From the NCBI RefSeq assembly GCF_000002425.4, contig NC_037271.1, positions 13,058,014 to 13,122,013 of the forward strand: a stretch of 64,000 nucleotides of DNA, in the 5' to 3' direction. Below the pieces are notes generated by a model. The model did not search any database, had not been told where the DNA came from, and saw only the letters and a program-made list of their open reading frames with translations. Made by a program: the position numbers and the translations under genes. This document shows, piece after piece, positions 1 through 11,830 of the stretch; position 1 is the first letter of the stretch; each line of letters begins with the position of its first letter. This DNA is from Physcomitrium patens. Its lineage: Eukaryota; Streptophyta; Bryopsida; Funariales; Funariaceae.

Positions 1-918
1 AGTGAGTTTAGATTCTCCATAATATAAGCACAATCCTTTTTGATGGTGACAAGTCTTTTCTTGCTCAATAAGAAGTTTAAAATATATCACATTAATTTAC
101 ATAACTTCTACTTCTGAATGTATGTGTTGAGGAGATTTTGGTGTTACCATCAAATTGTAGTAACGTTGAGGCTCATTTATGTAACTCTTAGATTAAAATT
201 TAAAAAGCCAATTGTCGCACTTCATAGCAAAGTCAATTGCTCGACTCAATATTTGAAGATCAGATAAGTTGAGCATCAATTTTTTTACTTCATATTGTAA
301 TTTATAGAGAAATTGACTAATAAGTGCAGCATCATCTCACTTGATATCAGTTCTAAGTTATCAAAACTATGAAGCATATAATGCTACAGATCAATTGTTT
401 TATTGTATAATATGGATCTTATTGGTTGCAACACGAGTTGCATCATGTTTTCCATACATAAATCGAAATTTTACCAAAAATGCCTTCATAATATCAAACA
501 TAGATCTCATTGTTCAAGAAGAGATGAAAACCATGATAGTACTAAATGCAAAAGAAGTGTATCAATAAATCTAACTTATGATCTTAGAATTGGATAGCTT
601 TGAGATTGAAGTTCAATTACAAGTTGTACTTGATTGTTAAATCCTCAAAATTTGAATCTTATACCATCAAATTTCTTGAACATGGCAATTCTTGGTTTTT
701 TAAAACTTGAAGGATATTCCATTGTTGGTGGAAGGATATGATTTGGTACAGATGTTGAAGTAGCTCTAATCATCTCTATATCTTCACTTCTTGCTATTTT
801 TATTGATTATTGTAGTGGTAAGTTAAGTTGACACATCACAAGCATCAATTTCCTCAATTGCTCTTGCATTTGTGCCATTACACTCTTCATTTTAACAAGT
901 TCTACTATAATAATACTC
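1..918 (-). pseudogene. gag pseudogene of element D
   Basis: This is the decayed capsid/nucleocapsid gene of a gypsy element, read on the minus strand. The first 60 bases encode the region of the CCHC zinc knuckle (a match to C-L-Y-x-G-E-P-K-H in elements C and E). The start codon is lost: the ATG-GCA of E reads ATA-GTA here, near base 918. Many stop codons interrupt the frame, so no protein can be made. The call rests on collinear similarity to the gag of element E. Confidence 0.8.
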
Positions 919-1101
919 TTAAAATTATCTAATACTATTCAAACAAATAAAAGAAAGGACTTGAGGATAAAAAAAAATACTAAAAAGAATATTAATTTAG
1001 AAGAGGTTAATCTATAAATTCTAATATGCTTATGTCTTATCATAAAAAAAGACTAATCCTCTCTTAATCAAAATATGATAAAGCTCTGATATTATAAGTA
1101 T

Positions 1102-1112
1102 ACTCTTATCAA
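1102..1112 (-). promoter_or_regulatory. Self-primer binding site of element D (decayed)
   Basis: On the minus strand, 2 nt after the LTR, lies TTGATAAGAGT. It pairs with the predicted transcript start inside the LTR (1,288-1,298) at 10 Watson-Crick positions plus one G-U pair. Spacing and position equal those of element E. The ATATCAGAGC-like motif follows a few bases later. Confidence 0.6.
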
Positions 1113-1114
1113 TC

Positions 1115-1663
1115 TGTCAAGGACATGAACTGAAAGATGATGCATAAACTAATGAAATCCGTATCAAAGAAAAAGTGACAAAATAGAAATAAGAAAGTAC
1201 ATATATTAAAAAGAAACCAGAATGGCTTATTGCCAAAAGACAAGAAAACTTGAGACTCTTAAAACTAGACTAGAAACAAGAAAGGAATTGATAAAAGTGA
1301 AGAAGGCTTCATTCTTGCCTCTATATATAATTTCTAATTAAGAATTATGTAGCAATGTTCTATAGGACCTCTAATATGTGTTGACTTTGCAGGACACATG
1401 TCTTAGCTTACAAGGTAAGTTTTCTATATGTGGGCCATATATGAAGCTTGTTCTTTAAGCTATTAATAGGTGTGGTACATGGCCAATTTATTGACCATGT
1501 TTCTAATCCAAAAAATCAATTAAAGATACTTATAAAGTCAAAGCAACATCTATGAAGCTTCTAAAAAGCTATTATAGAAGATATTATGGAATTGATCTAC
1601 TTTTACCTACTATTATCTAAATCATATAAGTAATTATTGGTTTACATGTGTATGTTTGTGACA
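1115..1663 (-). repeat. 5' LTR of element D (549 bp)
   Basis: This minus-strand LTR is bounded by TGTCA and CTTGACA, like the LTR of element E (59,696-60,257), with clear similarity throughout. A TATATATA box sits near 1,325 and the predicted transcript start near 1,298. The right boundary is the TGACA end at 1,663. The partner LTR lies outside the window, so target duplications cannot be checked. Confidence 0.85.
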
Positions 1664-1741
1664 CCAACTAATACCTAAATTGATTTTAGAATTTATTATC
1701 TATTTGGTTTATGCAAACTTCTTCAAATTTTTTGTGCTTTT

Positions 1742-3551
1742 TGTTAATTTTATTATTAAAAAGTTTGCATAGTTTGAATCAAAATGAATAGTTCAATCAT
1801 TTGTTATTGAATTTTTAATTTGCTATAGAATTGTTAAAATTTTTGTTTAAGATTTAAAATTTGATTTAAGATTGAATAGGATTGGTTTAGGATCCAAGAT
1901 TTGATTAGAGTTTGATTAAGATTTAGGATTTTTTTAGATTTATCTAAGGTTAAGATTGATTAGAGCTGTAGCTTCTAATTTAACTATCTACTTAGAGAAA
2001 AAATTTGAACGAAAATGCCACTTTAGGTCTTCTATGTATTCACATTAAAATAATTCATATCAAATTAACTTACAAAGTATGAAAAAATACCCAAAAACCA
2101 TACTAATATTATTTAGCTACCAACTTGAAAGTTGATGCAAATGTTCCAGCAATGATTTCTCCTTCTTCAATTATTAACATCAATTAAAAATTTATGTATA
2201 GCTTTATCTTTAAGTCTTCTAATATCATGCCAAATTTCACTTTGATCTAACTTGTGGATCTTCAAATATCATAGAAATTCTATCAAATTCTAAACTACTA
2301 ACTTCTAATACCTTCTTGTATCAAAACCTAGATATCTCTCAATTACACCATTAGATTATGATAAAATTTTACATACACTTAGCACACCCAATTAACCAAG
2401 TATTGTCAAATTTCGAACTGTAGATATAACACCAATTTTATGAACTAGCTAAGAATGTTATCTTTTATTGTATTGCATAAATTCCGAGTCACCAATATAA
2501 ACCCTGATTTTGAACAATAATTACAAAGTCAAACCAAATCCTACAAAAGTAAGTCTTATGTCTTTAGAATAAGCTCTAAGCTAGCTCTCTAATTGTAATC
2601 GCCAATCTTCAAATGCCCCCATATTTGGCCCTAAGCCATCATTTCAATAACTAGAGGTCTGATTTCAATCATGTTTCACATATGGTCAACCCTTAAGTAT
2701 CAATCTAATAAATCCTAGGGATTTTTTAGCCCAATATTATCCTCAACTTAATCTTAGTATAAACCATAGTAATTATTAACCTCTTTTAATTTGATTTTAT
2801 AAATTTATGGTCTTTCTAAAGTAGTAAAAGAATCTTTATAACCTAGAAGATAAAATTACTAATCAATCTTTAACCTATTAACTATTAAGATAAAAAAATA
2901 AACTAAGAGGCTTTTATAAAAGCCATTTTTATGTATCTTGAATTATAATTGAACCAAGATAATTAGATATTAATTAAAATTTTATTTTTAATTATATTTT
3001 TACTATATATTTGTATTATAATACAACAATGGTTGGTCTAAGATTTAGGATTTTATTAGGATTTCATTAAGAATTTGACCTAAAATTTTATTAAGGTCTA
3101 TTAAGGTTTTAATTAAGGTTTCAATTAAGATTTGACCTAATATTTGATTAAGGCTCATTAGAATTTCAATTATGACTAAATTATGATTTAATTAGGATTT
3201 TTTTAAGATTTATCATAGAATTTCTATTTTTAATATTTCTTTAAGATTTTTTATTATTTTTTTGATTTTTTTTATTTATAATATTTTTTAAATATTAATA
3301 TTATTTCTTAAAATATTTATTTTATATTTTTAATATTTCTTATTAATTTTCCTTGAGATTAATTTAAGACTTCTTTGTTTTCTTTTGTAACTTCTTTTAA
3401 ATTTATTTTAGATTGATTAAAGTTTGATTAAGATTATTAATGTTTATTCAAAGTTTATTTAAGATTATATTAGACTTAGTAGGATAATTGTTACATTTCT
3501 ATTTATCTTCCACAACTAAGTATCTAGTACATTCTCAAGCAAAAATATACA
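1742..3551 (+). repeat. Left LTR of element F
   Basis: Starts TGTTAATTTT and ends ATATACA, just before the leader that matches the leader of element G. Much of it is a degenerate array of GATTAGGATTT / GATTTGACCTAA-like units. A central piece (about 1,980-3,000) is absent from the right LTR and may be a nested insertion. The last 60 bases align with the end of the element G LTR, with CG sites turned to TA or CA. Confidence 0.6.
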
Positions 3552-3637
3552 TAGTATAATATAAATAGTTAATTTAATATAAAGCTTAAGGTGGGAGGTC
3601 TTGAAATTTGTTTATTTTTATTTTTATTTTGATTTAA

Positions 3638-5406
3638 TAGAAAATAAAAGCAAGAGTTTTGAAGGAGCTATAGAAGTAGCTTCAAGTGGAGCTTCTACTG
3701 AAATTTCTACTGAAGTTTCTAGTGAGTGACACGGTATGTATAGAGATCCGCCTATTACAAGCATGTTTTTAATTTTTATATTATTTATGCAATAATAATA
3801 AAGAAATGATTCCAAAAAAGCTTTGGCAACCAAAGCATTGCAAGTAGTGGTTAACAACATTGGCCAATTTCATAGAAGAGATATTTCAAAGTATTTAAGA
3901 TGTTATATATAAAAAATAAAATAAAATTAATTATGAAGTATTATAGGAGTTTATAGGAGACATTTTCACATGTATTAAAAGACAAATATTTCTTGAAAGA
4001 TATTAATTGTATTACTAAGAAATAATTTCTATAATAGATTGAGTAGTCCAATAAGAATTTATAAGCAACAAAGCTATTAAGAGAGTTTAAAAGGTAGTAT
4101 TCTTAATTATCAAAAGTGGAGAAGTTAACATTAGAGCCAAATAAGATTGAATTATTTCTTCAAGCTTCTGATGGAGAATTACAAGAAAAATTGGAGTTGC
4201 TTCTTGAAGACAAAGAAAAAGTTGAAGGATTAACAACAAAGTAAAGAAATTTTGAAAATGTAGTAGATTTGTTACAAAACAAGAGAGGAAGAAAGATAGG
4301 ATTAATATTCTAAGAGTAATATAAGCATCTAAAATTCAAATACATACAACACAATCAATAATGCCTATTCTTTTATCTTCATTATTTACATCAATAAAAG
4401 AAGATATGAAAGTTGAGGAAATTATATGTAGTATGTGAGATCTTTAAATCGAATTGACAAGGCTTAAAGAAAAGACTTCTACAAACAATTTGAAAGCTAT
4501 TTCTAAACAAGAATATCTACAAAGATGTATTTGATGTGACAATTTTTTTCATACTAAAAAGGATTTTAATGAATTTAATAATATGATGCAACAATAAGTC
4601 ATTTTTTGAAAAAATTGAAAGGTGGCATTAAAAGATATAAGAGACTTTCTCTTAACCAATTTTGGCAAGGGATATATGAAAGCATTGATTCAAGACTAAT
4701 TAGTAGTACATAGAGTAGCAAAAAAAGAAACTATAAATTATTATATCAGAATAGATGATGACTTTGATGGAAGTATATAAATAAATAGATTTTAGACTTT
4801 TGCCATTTTTATAATGTAAAAAATAAAGATACCTTCGAAAGCATTATTAAATATTAATGCAATAATATGTGGTGCAATAAATTAAGAAGACCGTGTAAAA
4901 GCTCTTTTAATTCATGCATATATTGCTAAGAGCCAACATAAAGCCTTAATGAAAGAAAAGAGATGAAATTTTTTTAATAATATAAAAAAAAGAAATTCTT
5001 TTAAGAAACAAACTTAAAGAGACAAGGCTTATGAAGCAACTTCATAAGAATTGCCTACAAAGAATACTTCAAAAAAATTTGAAGAAAAATAATAAAAGAA
5101 ATAAAAGATAAAGATAAATCAATAACTAATAAACTAATCTTTGATATTGAAGCAACAACAGATTTAAAGAGAGTGTTAAAAGAACATGTACTAAATGCTA
5201 AGGTGGAATTCACATTGAAAGAAATTTTAAAAATTACAAAGAAAGAATTTCATGATGTTATTATTGGTAGCATTAAAAGAAAGAAACAATTAATAGGTGA
5301 AGCTAGAATAAATCATGCTATTGATGCAAGGATATACAAAGATGAAGAAGATGTTGATAATTGTTACAAAAAATCTTCAAGTAAAAAAAATGGTTATAAT
5401 CAATAA
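3638..5406 (+). pseudogene. gag pseudogene of element F
   Basis: This region aligns with the open gag of element G at 63,436-64,000, for example the run A-L-A-T-K-A-L-Q at about 3,820. The start codon is ATA where G has ATG, and stops are frequent. The part at 5,173-5,406 is an open 77-codon stretch with E-F-H-D-V-I-I-G, probably the gag-protease junction. It is not functional. Confidence 0.7.
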
Positions 5407-5479
5407 GTGCATTTTAAGGATTATAGTAATATAAAAATAGAAGCTTCAAAGTATTATATTTGAAAGCATTGAATAAGGG

Positions 5480-5880
5480 CAATTACAAAAGTATTAGTGA
5501 AGTTAGAAAATATAGAACTAGTTGTTGTTTTAATTGACTATGGTTTTGAAATAAATCTTATGTCTAAGGATCTTTATAAGAAGCGAAAATGGTCAATTGT
5601 TATGGAGCATGGATGGACAATATGAGTAGCTAATAATATACAAGGTGAATTATATGGAACTTGTTTAAATATTAAAATCCACATTAGAGATATTACAATA
5701 GAATAACATTTCTTTGTTCAAGATACAACATCTTATCTAATTTTTTTAAGACAACCATATATTATGGCAACATAAGTGGAAATAAAAGTTCTTAATAATA
5801 GTTCAACTTATGTATGAATATGTAGTGAAGATAAAAGAAAAGTAATAAAATTTATAACTATACCTCTTAATCATAAATGA
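5480..5880 (+). pseudogene. Retropepsin pseudogene of element F
   Basis: An aspartic protease-like stretch reads L-I-D-Y-G-F-E-I-N-L-M-S-K near 5,540, followed by a second conserved block (L-R-Q-P-Y-I) near 5,750. The active-site triplet is D-Y-G instead of the usual D-S-G or D-T-G. Because C-to-T change is rampant here, D-H-G is a likely ancestor. Several stops break the frame. Confidence 0.6.
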
Positions 5881-6088
5881 AATTGAGATAAGTTGAGAAA
5901 GAAGCCGTTGCTAAGAATTATTGAAGAATTTAAGGATTTTAAAAAAAATAATATTATAAAAAGAAATTATAGAGGTACAAAAGGGGAAGTACTTTTGAAA
6001 GATGCAGATACCTTTGATATAAGTTTTATTAGTATTTTTGAAAATAAAAGTTTTAAATACAAGAAAATTCAAGATTTGAAAAGAAAAG

Positions 6089-6090
<2 letters not shown>

Positions 6091-6129
<39 letters not shown>
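6091..6129. repeat. (TA)n microsatellite inside decayed pol of F
   Basis: About 19 TA units. They translate as an Ile-Tyr run and create a spurious ORF. Confidence 0.95.
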
Positions 6130-6132
<3 letters not shown>

Positions 6133-6753
6133 ATTAAAAAATAATTATGTAAGTTAATGACATTATAAGATGATGAGAGGATTTTAGATATTTATGAAGA
6201 AAATGGATTGGAAGATTTTTGAGAATTAATTGTATTTATTGGATTAAAAGATGATAATAAGATTATAAAAATTCAATCAATAGAGGATTATTCAATACTT
6301 GAATTTTTTCAAGTACTAAAAGTTATTGTAGAAAAAAAATATAAAACAATAGAGAAAAAAGTAAAATCTATTGTCAAACCTTTATTAAAAGATTCTATAA
6401 AATAATTAAAAGGCATCAAAAAGAGAGAGTTTAAGAGATCTTAAGAATATTGGAAATCAATTTATAAAAGAAAATTTTGAAGAATTGAAGATTAGATGTC
6501 TTAACTTATAAGAAAATTATGTAATTATGATTTTTTTTAAATCTATAATTCTTTGTTATTAATAAAAATTGAATATTTTAAAGAAATATTTGTAAAACAT
6601 GGTGAATCATTTACCTTTGGACCTTATGAGATAAAATGTGTAAATCCTAATATTATTGCTCCTATGATTATCTTCAAAGCATCACATGTGCTTTGGAACT
6701 TAAGGCCAATTTTTAAACTTATGGCATACTTGCTTAAATTGATAGAATTATTA

Positions 6754-6756
<3 letters not shown>

Positions 6757-6792
<36 letters not shown>
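6757..6792. repeat. (TA)n microsatellite inside decayed RT of F
   Basis: About 18 TA units, sitting between the L-I-E-L-L-K and I-L-E-P-S blocks of the former RT. Confidence 0.95.
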
Positions 6793-6795
<3 letters not shown>

Positions 6796-6850
6796 AATAA
6801 AGATTTTAGAGCCTTCTTTTGTACCATATTCTAATTGTTCATTTATAGTA

Positions 6851-8453
6851 TTATATTGTAATTTGGCTACCATCTGAAAATAATGTGTTTATATATTTAA
6901 TATACAATTATCTTAGCAACATGGTGAGAACCATATTATTGGAATTTATTTGATTGTAGAATGTAGTTAAATTACTAATTTAAAAAGAAGTTGTTTAAAA
7001 AGATTACTGTTAGAATTTGTATAACTTTATTTTCTTTTGATAATGGTTTTTAAAGTTGATTTGTTGGTAGTTACTTTATACATTTAGAGTCACCTTTGTT
7101 AGACATTGGTGACCCTTAAAGTTTTTATTTTGGTTCTTTAATTTGATGTTTAAGGCATATAATATGTAAATCTTATATGAAAAGGGATTGAAGAGGGATT
7201 TTGGTAGCAAAAAACATAGTTAGGATATCCATGTGAATGAATGGAGATGGATTATATAAATCTCCATTCCTATTGGTCAAAAATCATCACCAATGGGCTT
7301 CAAGGAGACTACTCAAGGCCATATTAGGAATTAGTGTTAGTCTTTCAAGAGGATTTTTGAACATCAAAGGCTAAGATCGGCAAGTTCAGGTTTTTGGCTA
7401 TGTTTTTGGTGCAAATTTTGAGTCATTTGGAGTTTTTATGAAGGAGATATAGGTGCTCAAAGTCAAGGTGTTGGTTTTGTACCTACTATCACTCTTTTAG
7501 ATATAATGCACACATACAAATAGAAACAGAGGATTGGCGACTAGAATTGAAGAAAAACATTTCTTAGCTATACTTTATATATATTTTTTGATAAATTCTA
7601 AGATAGATTGAGGGAGATATTGGAAGTTGAAGTCAGTGCTTGGAATCTAAGGAGTAGTAAGTGACCTGAATTGCTAATGGTTGTATTTTGAGCTATATCT
7701 TGTACAATTTGATAAGATTTTAGTTAAAACTTTTTAAAAATGTGTATTTTCATGTTATTAAACTTTATACATAAGTTTTGTGGTATTTGAGTTTTGGATT
7801 TATGAGATATGAAAAAAATAATATTCAAGTACTTTTAAATTAGGATTTGAAGTTCTTGTTAGGATTTTTAAGATGTTAGACGATTGGTAGAAAATTTACA
7901 TTTGAATTCTTTTTCAATAACGCTTAAGGATAAATTATATATTATTTGTAAATTTGACAAAAATTGAATAGTTGGATCAAGAGATATGAATTTCTAAAAT
8001 TCTAGAAAAAGAATTACTCTGCAAGAAAAATATGTTTTGAAGGGTTTTATTACAATTTGAACATTTTATATAAAGTAAAGGGATTTTTTGGAAATTAAGA
8101 CTTTATATATATGTTGAAGATGGATTTATGGAGCTATAATTAAATTTTGATATAAAGATGAGTTTTTGAGAGGAGATTATGGATTTTCTTTGGAATTATT
8201 AAATACCAGCAAATAGTTAGTTATGATTTGGTATAATCAAGAATGTTAGGAAATTTCTAGATATTTTACAAAGCCTTATGTACAAATCTACTCAAATTTA
8301 AAAGGTTTTACTATTACAATATCTTTTGATATTATATTATTTATTTGTCTTATATTTTAAAGCTTAAATAACTTATTGAAGCTTGGCTAATGAATTAAAA
8401 CTAAACTCTCTATGGCTAGGTATCCAGTGTATTCTCAAATAAAAAATCACTCA
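6851..8453 (+). repeat. Inserted solo LTR-like block within element F
   Basis: This 1.6-kb non-coding block interrupts the RT of F between two copies of ATAGTA (6,845-6,850 and 8,454-8,459), which is probably its target-site duplication. It resembles the insert in element C at about 45,898-47,149; both contain TTCCTATTGGTCAAA and the same order of conserved patches. Its last 50 bases resemble the LTR end of F. It reads as a solo LTR of a related long-LTR gypsy family. Confidence 0.65.
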
Positions 8454-9875
8454 ATAGTACCTAAAAAAAAATATTATTACATTTTATTCAAGATATGTAG
8501 CCACAAAATGCAATAACTATTAAAAATATAGATATAAGACCTTTAATAGATAAGTTTATTGAAGCATTTGGAAGAAGAGCAATTTATTGAATAGATGATT
8601 TATATTTAGGCTATGATCAATTTTAACTTGTATGTGGAAGTTAAGATCTAAAAATAATAAAAATATCACTTGGATTACTTCAAATATGTATTCTTTTATA
8701 AAGTGCTACAAACTCAATTGTACATATGATGAATAGAATGAACAAGGTATTGAAAGACTTTATTTTTAAAAAGTTATGTCATTTTTAGATGTTGTTCCTA
8801 TTAAAAGATGTAAAAAAGAAGAAAAAATGAGACTCCAGATCTACTTATATATATCAAGTATAACAATATGTACTCTTGTATTATAAGTATATTTCTAATT
8901 ATATACAAGATTGTAAAAAGATTTTATCTCGACTTGAAGAAATTCATCTTATACTTTTGAAAGAAAAATCTACATTTGAAGTATAAGAAGTTATCATTAT
9001 TGGATATTTATAAGGATTTTATTAAAAAAAACCAGATCCAAATAAAGTTAATATAATTAAAAAGATAAAAGATATATATTATTTTTTAACAAAAGAATGC
9101 AAGTTTTTAGGAGCTTGTATATTTTTTCATATATAGATTCTTCATTATGTTCATATAAAAGATTCATTATATGAATTATTATCTAAAGATTATCAATTTA
9201 AATAGAAAAGAATGCATATTGAAGCAATAAAAAAGCTAAAGATATTAATATTGAAACATCCAATTTTAAGAAGAATTAATTAAGAATATAATAGACAAAT
9301 AATACTTATTATAGATATTAATCTTATTACTATTGAATGGCCTATGGATTAAGATGGTTTAAGTTGAAACAAATTTGCAATATGATTTAGAGCTAAAGTT
9401 TTAAGTACTTGTCAATATCTATATTTACAAGTCAAAAGAGAATTATGAAAGGTTGTTTTGGCTCTAAAAGCTAAAAAAGATTATTTGATTAGTATAGTGG
9501 TAGTAATTGAAATAGATTACTTGCTATTGCTTAAAATGATTGTTAATTGTTCAATACCAAATATTACAATATTAAAATGAATTGTTTATATCAAATCATT
9601 AAATCTAGAATTTAGGCATATTGTTAGAAAAGAAAATTTGGTGGCAAACATGTTGTCTCAAGCAAGATATGATAGAGAAGATAAGATGGTTGAAGACATT
9701 GATGATATAGGATCAAAATTCTATTTAGTATCAAATCTTAGCAAAGAAGATAATTTTTTTTGAAGAGCTTTATAAAAGAAAATTAGTAGATATTGGTTAT
9801 TATTTGAATACCTTGATTAAAAAAAAATTAGTCTATTAAAAAATTTAAATGAATAAAAAAATAATTTATACTTGT

Positions 9876-11552
9876 TGTTAACTTAGTTATTATAAGGTAT
9901 ATAAAATTTGAATCAAAATTAGTGATTCAATTATTTATTATTGAATTTTTAATCTTCTATAGAATTATTAAGAATTTTATTTTAGATTTAAGGTTCAATT
10001 ATAGATTGATTAGGATTAATTTAAGATTTTATTAAAATTTAATATTTTTTAAAAATTTAGTTAGAATTTAGGATTTTATTTGGATTTGATTAAGATTTAA
10101 GAAGGATTTAATTAAAATTTGACTGAGAATTGATTAGGATTTTTCTAAGATTCATCTAAGATTTTATTAGGATTGATCTCGACTTTAGGATTTTATTAGA
10201 ATCTATTTAAGATTTGACCTAAGATTTTATTAAAGTTCATTAAGATTTCAATTAGAATTAAATGAAGGCACAAAACTATGTACTTACTATGATTCTTGGA
10301 TTCTTTTGTAGATTGGATAAAGGTATTTCAGAGAAAACTTCAAAAAATATTTTTAGGCATTAATTTCATGTCGTTTAAATAAATATTGAGATTTTGAAGG
10401 ATTTTTAAAATTAGTGATGTTCTTGGTAGGATTAAAATTTGAAAAATAAAAATATATTTATAAATTTGAAGATTTCTTAAGTTTTATAGTATGTACACAA
10501 GTGAAATTTGGGAAATGTATTGGTGTACTTATTGTAAATGTATATGCAAATTTTGAAATCAATCAACCATTTAGATTGAATTATATGAGGATTTTTGTAG
10601 ATTGAGGTTTTAAAAATTGAAATTTGAGGGTCAATGAGTGTTTATAAGAACTTCAACAATTTGTCAATTAGATTGAAGTGAAAAAAATTTATATGGATAC
10701 TAGACTTGATTTTTAATGTTTGGATGAAAATTGAGAGCAATTCAATGGTTCAAAAAAGATACATTGGCACTAAGAATTCAACATTCAGGTTGGAGTATGA
10801 GGCCACCTAACATCCAATAAGATTATCTTGCATTTCTTTCAGATGATAAGTAGGATTGATTTCATCTTTCTTAAGTTTGTTTCTACCTAAGATATTAAAA
10901 AATATGCAAATTTTGAGTTGATATCAATAGTTTGAGCATTAATTGTTGATGTTCCATTTTGCTATAGATTTTGTTAAGAGTTTGATTAAGATCTAAGGTT
11001 TGATTAGGATTTGGTTTACAATCTGGTCTAAGATTTTGTAAGGATTAAGATTTTTTTAAGATTTGATTTAGAACTTGACTAGAATTTTATTATGATTTAT
11101 TTAGGATTTATCTAGGATTTTATTAGAATTCGACCTAAAATTTGGATATGGTTCAATTAAGATTTTAATTATGATTTCATCTAAAATTTGGTTAAAAATC
11201 AATAAGGATTTTAATTAATATTATATTAGAGTTTTTATTTTTAAGATTATTTATTATTTCTTTAAATTTTCTATTTCTAATATTTCTTTAAGATTATTGT
11301 TATTTTTTTAAAGATTTATTTTTATATTTTTTAAATATTTCTTATTATTTTTTTTGAGATTAAATCATGACTTCTTTATATTTCTTTTGTGACTTCTTTC
11401 AAATTTATTTCAATAGGTTAAAGTATGATTAGATTTATTAGAGATTACTTAAAGTTTATTTAAGATTCTATTAGTCTTGATAGAATTGTTGTTCCATTTT
11501 TACTTACCTTCCACAGCTACATGTTTCGTGTATTTTCAAAAAAAAAAACACA
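9876..11552 (+). repeat. Right LTR of element F
   Basis: This segment shares its start (TGTTAAC...), its GATTAGGATTT-type arrays and its end (CTTCCACAGC..., then ACACA) with the left LTR. About 700 bp near 10,264-10,960 has no counterpart on the left and may be another insertion. A copia RNase H scrap begins immediately after its end. Confidence 0.55.
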
Positions 11553-11830
11553 TCTAATATGACAACATCTTATTTATGAACTTGGATTTGGAGAAAAAAA
11601 ATCTACTACTATTTAGTGTGATAATTAAAGCTCCATCAAAATATCAAGAAATTTAGTATTCTACAACAAAACTAAATATTTTGAAGTTGATCTTTACTTT
11701 ATTTGTCAAAAAGTAAAAGATGGTACTATTAAAATACAATTCAAAGATTTTGTTGATCAATTAGTAAAAAAATTTATGAATGTATTAGATATGCTAAAAT
11801 TCAAAAAATAAAAAAATAAAATTAATTCTA
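11553..11830 (+). pseudogene. Ty1/copia RNase H fragment
   Basis: The plus strand encodes C-D-N-[stop]-S-S-I-K-I-S-R-N, then N-K-T-K-Y-F-E-V-D, then V-K-D-G-T-I-K-I-Q. This is the classic C-terminal copia RNase H pattern (CDNQ-S, TKHI-E-V). Only the end of pol is present, directly after the right LTR of F, so F may have inserted into this older copia element. No copia LTR was recognised. Confidence 0.7.

Larger units (their letters stand above)
1..1663 (-). mobile_element. Element D: Ty3/gypsy copy, 5' part only
   Basis: This is the 5' end of a minus-strand gypsy element of the same family as elements C, E and K; the rest lies beyond the left window edge. The order on the minus strand is LTR, primer-binding region, leader, gag. 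The gag matches that of element E at 60,470-61,477 over its whole visible length and is riddled with stops. The family assignment is strong because LTR, primer site and gag all match. Confidence 0.85.
5893..9760 (+). pseudogene. RT-RNase H pseudogene of element F, split by an inserted LTR
   Basis: The first part ends near 6,850 with a recognisable pre-RT segment (F-G-P-Y-E-I, then N-L-R-P-I, then I-L-E-P-S in another frame). The second part resumes at 8,454 with I-V-P-K-K, then D-L-Y-L-G-Y-D-Q-F near 8,605, an RT palm signature. RNase H follows, ending near 9,700 (A-N-M-L-S-Q-A-R-Y). Two (TA)n arrays have grown inside the former coding sequence. Frameshifts and stops are numerous. No integrase follows. 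Confidence 0.65.
1742..11552 (+). mobile_element. Element F: long-LTR Ty3/gypsy element, decayed
   Basis: Two long, similar, AT-rich segments (1,742-3,551 and 9,876-11,552) flank decayed gag, protease and RT/RNase H sequence on the plus strand. The gag, leader and LTR end match element G at the right edge of the window. No integrase was found between RNase H (ends about 9,760) and the right LTR, so the element looks internally deleted. An unrelated LTR-like block (6,851-8,453) is inserted in the RT. LTR boundaries are approximate because few CG or CA landmarks survive. Confidence 0.75.

Noticed and set aside
6553..6834. Open frames with long Ile-Tyr runs on both strands
   Set aside because: They are created by the (TA)n array inside a dead RT; the flanking residues belong to element F pol.
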